This document shows positions 6,231 to 7,919 of a DNA stretch of 7,919 nt, piece by piece. The position numbers were made by a program, and so were the translations under genes. The DNA lies in contig CAZCAI010000188.1 of the NCBI GenBank assembly GCA_964496595.1, forward strand, positions 1 to 7,919, read 5' to 3'. The DNA is from JAAAOZ01 sp964496595. Lineage in GTDB: Bacteria > Chloroflexota > Anaerolineae > B4-G1 > SLSP01. The notes under the pieces are model-generated. The model was given only the letters and a program-made list of their open reading frames with translations. It was not told the origin of the DNA and ran no database searches. Numbering within the stretch: the first letter of the stretch is position 1; every line of letters starts with the position of its first letter.

Positions 6231-6911
6231 TTAAGCCCGCTTCATCCACCAAACGGCTAACGTCACCACACCCACCACCACCAGGCCGATCCCGACCCAG
6301 AGGAGGAGCGGCAAGCCGCTCACAACCCCATCCTCCGGCGGCATCGAGGTCGATTCTGTCGGCGGCGTGGGCGTCAGCGCTTGGAGGCCCTCACCCTCCG
6401 GCGCGGACGATGGCTCGCTCGTCGCGGTCGCTTGCTCCGCCTCCGCGCCAGCGACTTCACTCTCCGTCGCCGCAGCTTCTCCTTCCGGCGTCGCCGTCGC
6501 GACAACGCCCTCGCCGCCAGCCTCGCCTTCGCCCGGCGCGGCTGTCTCGGTAGGCGACGATGCCTCCGGCGTCAACGTCAAGGTTCCCGTCGCCGTCGGC
6601 AACGGCGTCGGTGTGGCTGATGGCGTCGGCGTCGCGGTCGTCGCCCCTGGCTCCGGCGTATTCGTCGCCGTCGGATCATCCGGCGGGGGATCGGTCGGCT
6701 CCTCTGTTGGCGGCGGATCGGTCGGCTCTTGCGTGGGTGGAGGATCGGTCGGCTCTTGCGTCGGCTCCTCCGTGGGTGGACTGCCCGTCGGCGTGCGCGT
6801 GGGAACGGTGAAATTATGCCCACGCTGATGCGGCATCGCCCAAGCGACCGGCAACACCGAGAGCAACAACAACAGCGCGCCTAACATGCCCCACAATATC
6901 TTATATTTCAT
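6231..6911 (-). CDS. Secreted Pro/Thr/Glu-rich membrane-anchored stalk protein
   Basis: I do not recognise a named family. The 226-residue product has a signal peptide (MKYKILWGMLGALLLLLSVLPVAWA, likely cleaved near residue 25), a low-complexity region from about 35 to 190 made mainly of P, T, E, A, G and S, and a C-terminal transmembrane segment (about 199-222) ending in WWMKRA. The predicted topology is outside N terminus, one membrane span, tiny cytoplasmic tail. Residues 51-77 contain three 9-residue repeats of the TQEPTDPPP type. There is no LPXTG motif. The frame stays open upstream to 7061, but the start at 6911 is chosen because GGGGAGGT lies just before it, a signal peptide follows directly, and a longer form would overlap the DUF4012 gene. 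The start is 19 bases after the DUF4012 stop. A spacer or stalk at the cell surface is likely; its many Thr residues could be glycosylated, but that is inference. Confidence 0.85.
   Translation of the reverse strand: MKYKILWGMLGALLLLLSVLPVAWAMPHQRGHNFTVPTRTPTGSPPTEEPTQEPTDPPPTQEPTDPPPTEEPTDPPPDDPTATNTPEPGATTATPTPSATPTPLPTATGTLTLTPEASSPTETAAPGEGEAGGEGVVATATPEGEAAATESEVAGAEAEQATATSEPSSAPEGEGLQALTPTPPTESTSMPPEDGVVSGLPLLLWVGIGLVVVGVVTLAVWWMKRA
6681..6761 (-). repeat. Three tandem 27-bp repeats (coding for TQEPTDPPP-like units)
   Basis: GGATCGGTCGGCTC on the plus strand recurs at 6688, 6715 and 6742, an exact 27-base period. In the protein the units are residues 51-59, 60-68 and 69-77 (TQEPTDPPP, TQEPTDPPP, TEEPTDPPP). 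The neighbouring TEEP before the array is a partial copy. Repeat number could vary between strains without changing the frame. Confidence 0.9.
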
Positions 6912-6922
6912 GCTACCTCCCC
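6912..6922 (-). promoter_or_regulatory. Strong ribosome binding site for the stalk protein
   Basis: In the minus-strand direction the sequence GGGGAGGTAGC runs directly into the ATG at 6911, with GGAGG four bases from the start codon. It is the best Shine-Dalgarno in the window and decides the start against the longer open frame that begins at 7061. Confidence 0.85.
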
Positions 6923-6930
6923 AGATTCCT

Positions 6931-7919
6931 CTAATCCTCAACCCCATACCGCAACACAATCTCCCGGTCCGTCTTGAGATCCAGATGATACACCACCTGG
7001 CCCGCGTCGGTCGTCGCCGGCTCGGATTGTATAGGCCATAATACCGCATTTCGAGGTACACGCAAGATTACACGGGCCGCCGCGCTCTGCATACCAGGCT
7101 GTTTTTGCCACCGCAAGCGATAGACCATCCCCTCCTCAGTCTGCTGGAGGACGGCGGCAGGCAACTCGTAACTGAAGCGCAGCACCGTCTGCTGCGCCGG
7201 GCGCATCAAGAACGCCTGCGCGAAAGCCGTCGCCCCCGAGACCGAGGTCGGCGCCACGCGCGCTTCGCCCGACCACGGCTCCCCGCTGCCGGTCATCTCC
7301 GCCGGGATGGGATGCTCACTGGCCGAAAGCAACGTCGCGCCCTCCGGCGCGAACAATCGCACGTAGCCCCAATAGCAGCGATCCATCATCTGCTGATACT
7401 CATCGTTATAGCGCGGCGCCATCCGGCAGGTCACATCGGCCTGACTGGTGTGCGTGAAGGTTAACGTCGCGGTGGCACGCGGCGGCGTCCGCGTCACATC
7501 GACCTCGTAGGTAAAGGCCCGGTCGATTTTGGCGCTGGCCTTGTTGTAGCCGATGTTAGCCTCGATCACCGCCAGAAAATCGCCCTCCGGGACATCCAGG
7601 CCGCCATCCCAGTCACGCTCGGCCAAAAGCGCCTGCGCCTGGGGATGTGTGAAGTACATCTGGAGATGCCGCTCCGCGATCAAGCGCTCCACCGTGGTCA
7701 GCAAATCCGTCACATCGACCTTGCCGCTCTGCACCCGCGCCAACACGGCCTCGGCGACCGGGCCCATAAACGCCTTGCGATTTCGCCACCAATCGCCGTC
7801 CTGCGCGCCGTCCTCGGGCGCCCAGGATGCGTACATATAGGCGAGCAAAGTCTCGCCGGTGATGGGCGCCTCGCTGCCGGGCAACGTGAGCGGCCCCACC
7901 GCATCGACCAACGCGCGCA
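6931..7919 (-). CDS. DUF4012 domain protein, C-terminal part (5' end outside window)
   Basis: The frame is open to the window edge (329 complete codons including stop). The TTG at 7911 is simply the first start-like codon and not a credible start. Counting that Leu as 1, features matching my recollection of DUF4012 are: VGPLTLPGSEAPITGETLLA near 5-24, WWRNRKAFMG at 41-50, ERHLQMYFTHPQAQALL at about 80-96, and GDFLAVIEANIGYNKAS at 110-126, followed by a beta-rich C-terminal domain (FTYEVDVTRTPPRATATLTF and onward). No membrane span is visible here; members usually have one near the N terminus, which would be outside the window. The biochemical role is not established. The family is known from Chloroflexota and Actinobacteria, often near surface-polysaccharide genes, and the placement upstream of a stalk protein and a polysaccharide-export ATPase fits an envelope role. 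The stop codon is TAG at 6933-6931, 19 bases before the next start. Confidence 0.85.
   Translation of the reverse strand, partial: RALVDAVGPLTLPGSEAPITGETLLAYMYASWAPEDGAQDGDWWRNRKAFMGPVAEAVLARVQSGKVDVTDLLTTVERLIAERHLQMYFTHPQAQALLAERDWDGGLDVPEGDFLAVIEANIGYNKASAKIDRAFTYEVDVTRTPPRATATLTFTHTSQADVTCRMAPRYNDEYQQMMDRCYWGYVRLFAPEGATLLSASEHPIPAEMTGSGEPWSGEARVAPTSVSGATAFAQAFLMRPAQQTVLRFSYELPAAVLQQTEEGMVYRLRWQKQPGMQSAAARVILRVPRNAVLWPIQSEPATTDAGQVVYHLDLKTDREIVLRYGVED

Noticed and set aside
6681..6761. 27-bp repeats as a CRISPR array
   Set aside because: The units are directly adjacent with no unique spacers and lie in frame inside a coding region.
6367..6828. 153-codon plus-strand frame rich in Gly, Val and Ser over the stalk gene
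   Set aside because: It is the mirror of the Pro/Thr/Glu repeat codons on the minus strand; the minus-strand frame has a ribosome site, signal peptide and membrane anchor, the plus one has none.
6912..7061. Longer start (7061) for the stalk protein
   Set aside because: The extra 50 residues are Arg/Trp-rich, overlap the DUF4012 coding sequence, and would place the signal peptide internally; a strong Shine-Dalgarno precedes the ATG at 6911.
7909..7911. TTG at 7911 as the true start of the DUF4012 gene
   Set aside because: The frame stays open to the window edge and the visible part begins in the middle of the domain, so the start must lie outside.

Overview
The window holds part of one co-directional gene cluster. 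Six genes all lie on the minus strand, so transcription runs from position 7919 down to 1. The spacing between genes is 46, 19, 11 and 6 bases, plus one ATGA overlap, which fits a single operon. Bulk GC is about 60% on the lines I counted by hand. The combination of a DUF4012 protein, a Pro/Thr/Glu-rich single-pass surface protein and large fused glycosyltransferases points to a Chloroflexota bacterium, possibly Anaerolineae-like. This assignment rests on family-level recognition and is not certain. The 100-N run suggests a draft or metagenomic scaffold.

Layout in transcription order: (1) 7919-6931, the C-terminal part of a DUF4012 protein whose start lies outside the window. (2) 6911-6231, a secreted, membrane-anchored low-complexity stalk protein with three perfect-length 9-residue repeats. 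(3) 6184-4940, a Wzt-type ABC transporter ATPase with a C-terminal polysaccharide-recognition domain. (4) 4928-3564, a GT-B (GT4-like) glycosyltransferase with a short C-terminal coil. (5) 3557-2418, a GT2 glycosyltransferase interrupted by an assembly gap and ending in a long helical/coiled-coil region. (6) 2421-1, an N-terminal GT-A-like domain fused to a GT4 domain; it runs off the window edge.

Together the genes look like part of an ABC-transporter-dependent pathway for a cell-surface polysaccharide. The glycosyltransferases would build the glycan on the cytoplasmic face, and the Wzt-like ATPase would recognise and energise export of the finished chain. DUF4012 and the stalk protein probably act at the envelope surface. 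The expected permease partner (Wzm) is not in the window.

The points most worth a second look are: a run of nine G in the coding strand of the GT4 gene, a possible slippage switch; a drop to about 47% GC across the junction of the ATPase and GT4 genes; a strong intragenic hairpin at a domain boundary; the hidden core of the GT2 gene; and the coiled-coil tail of that GT2. No RNA genes, CRISPR arrays, insertion sequences or convincing terminators were seen.
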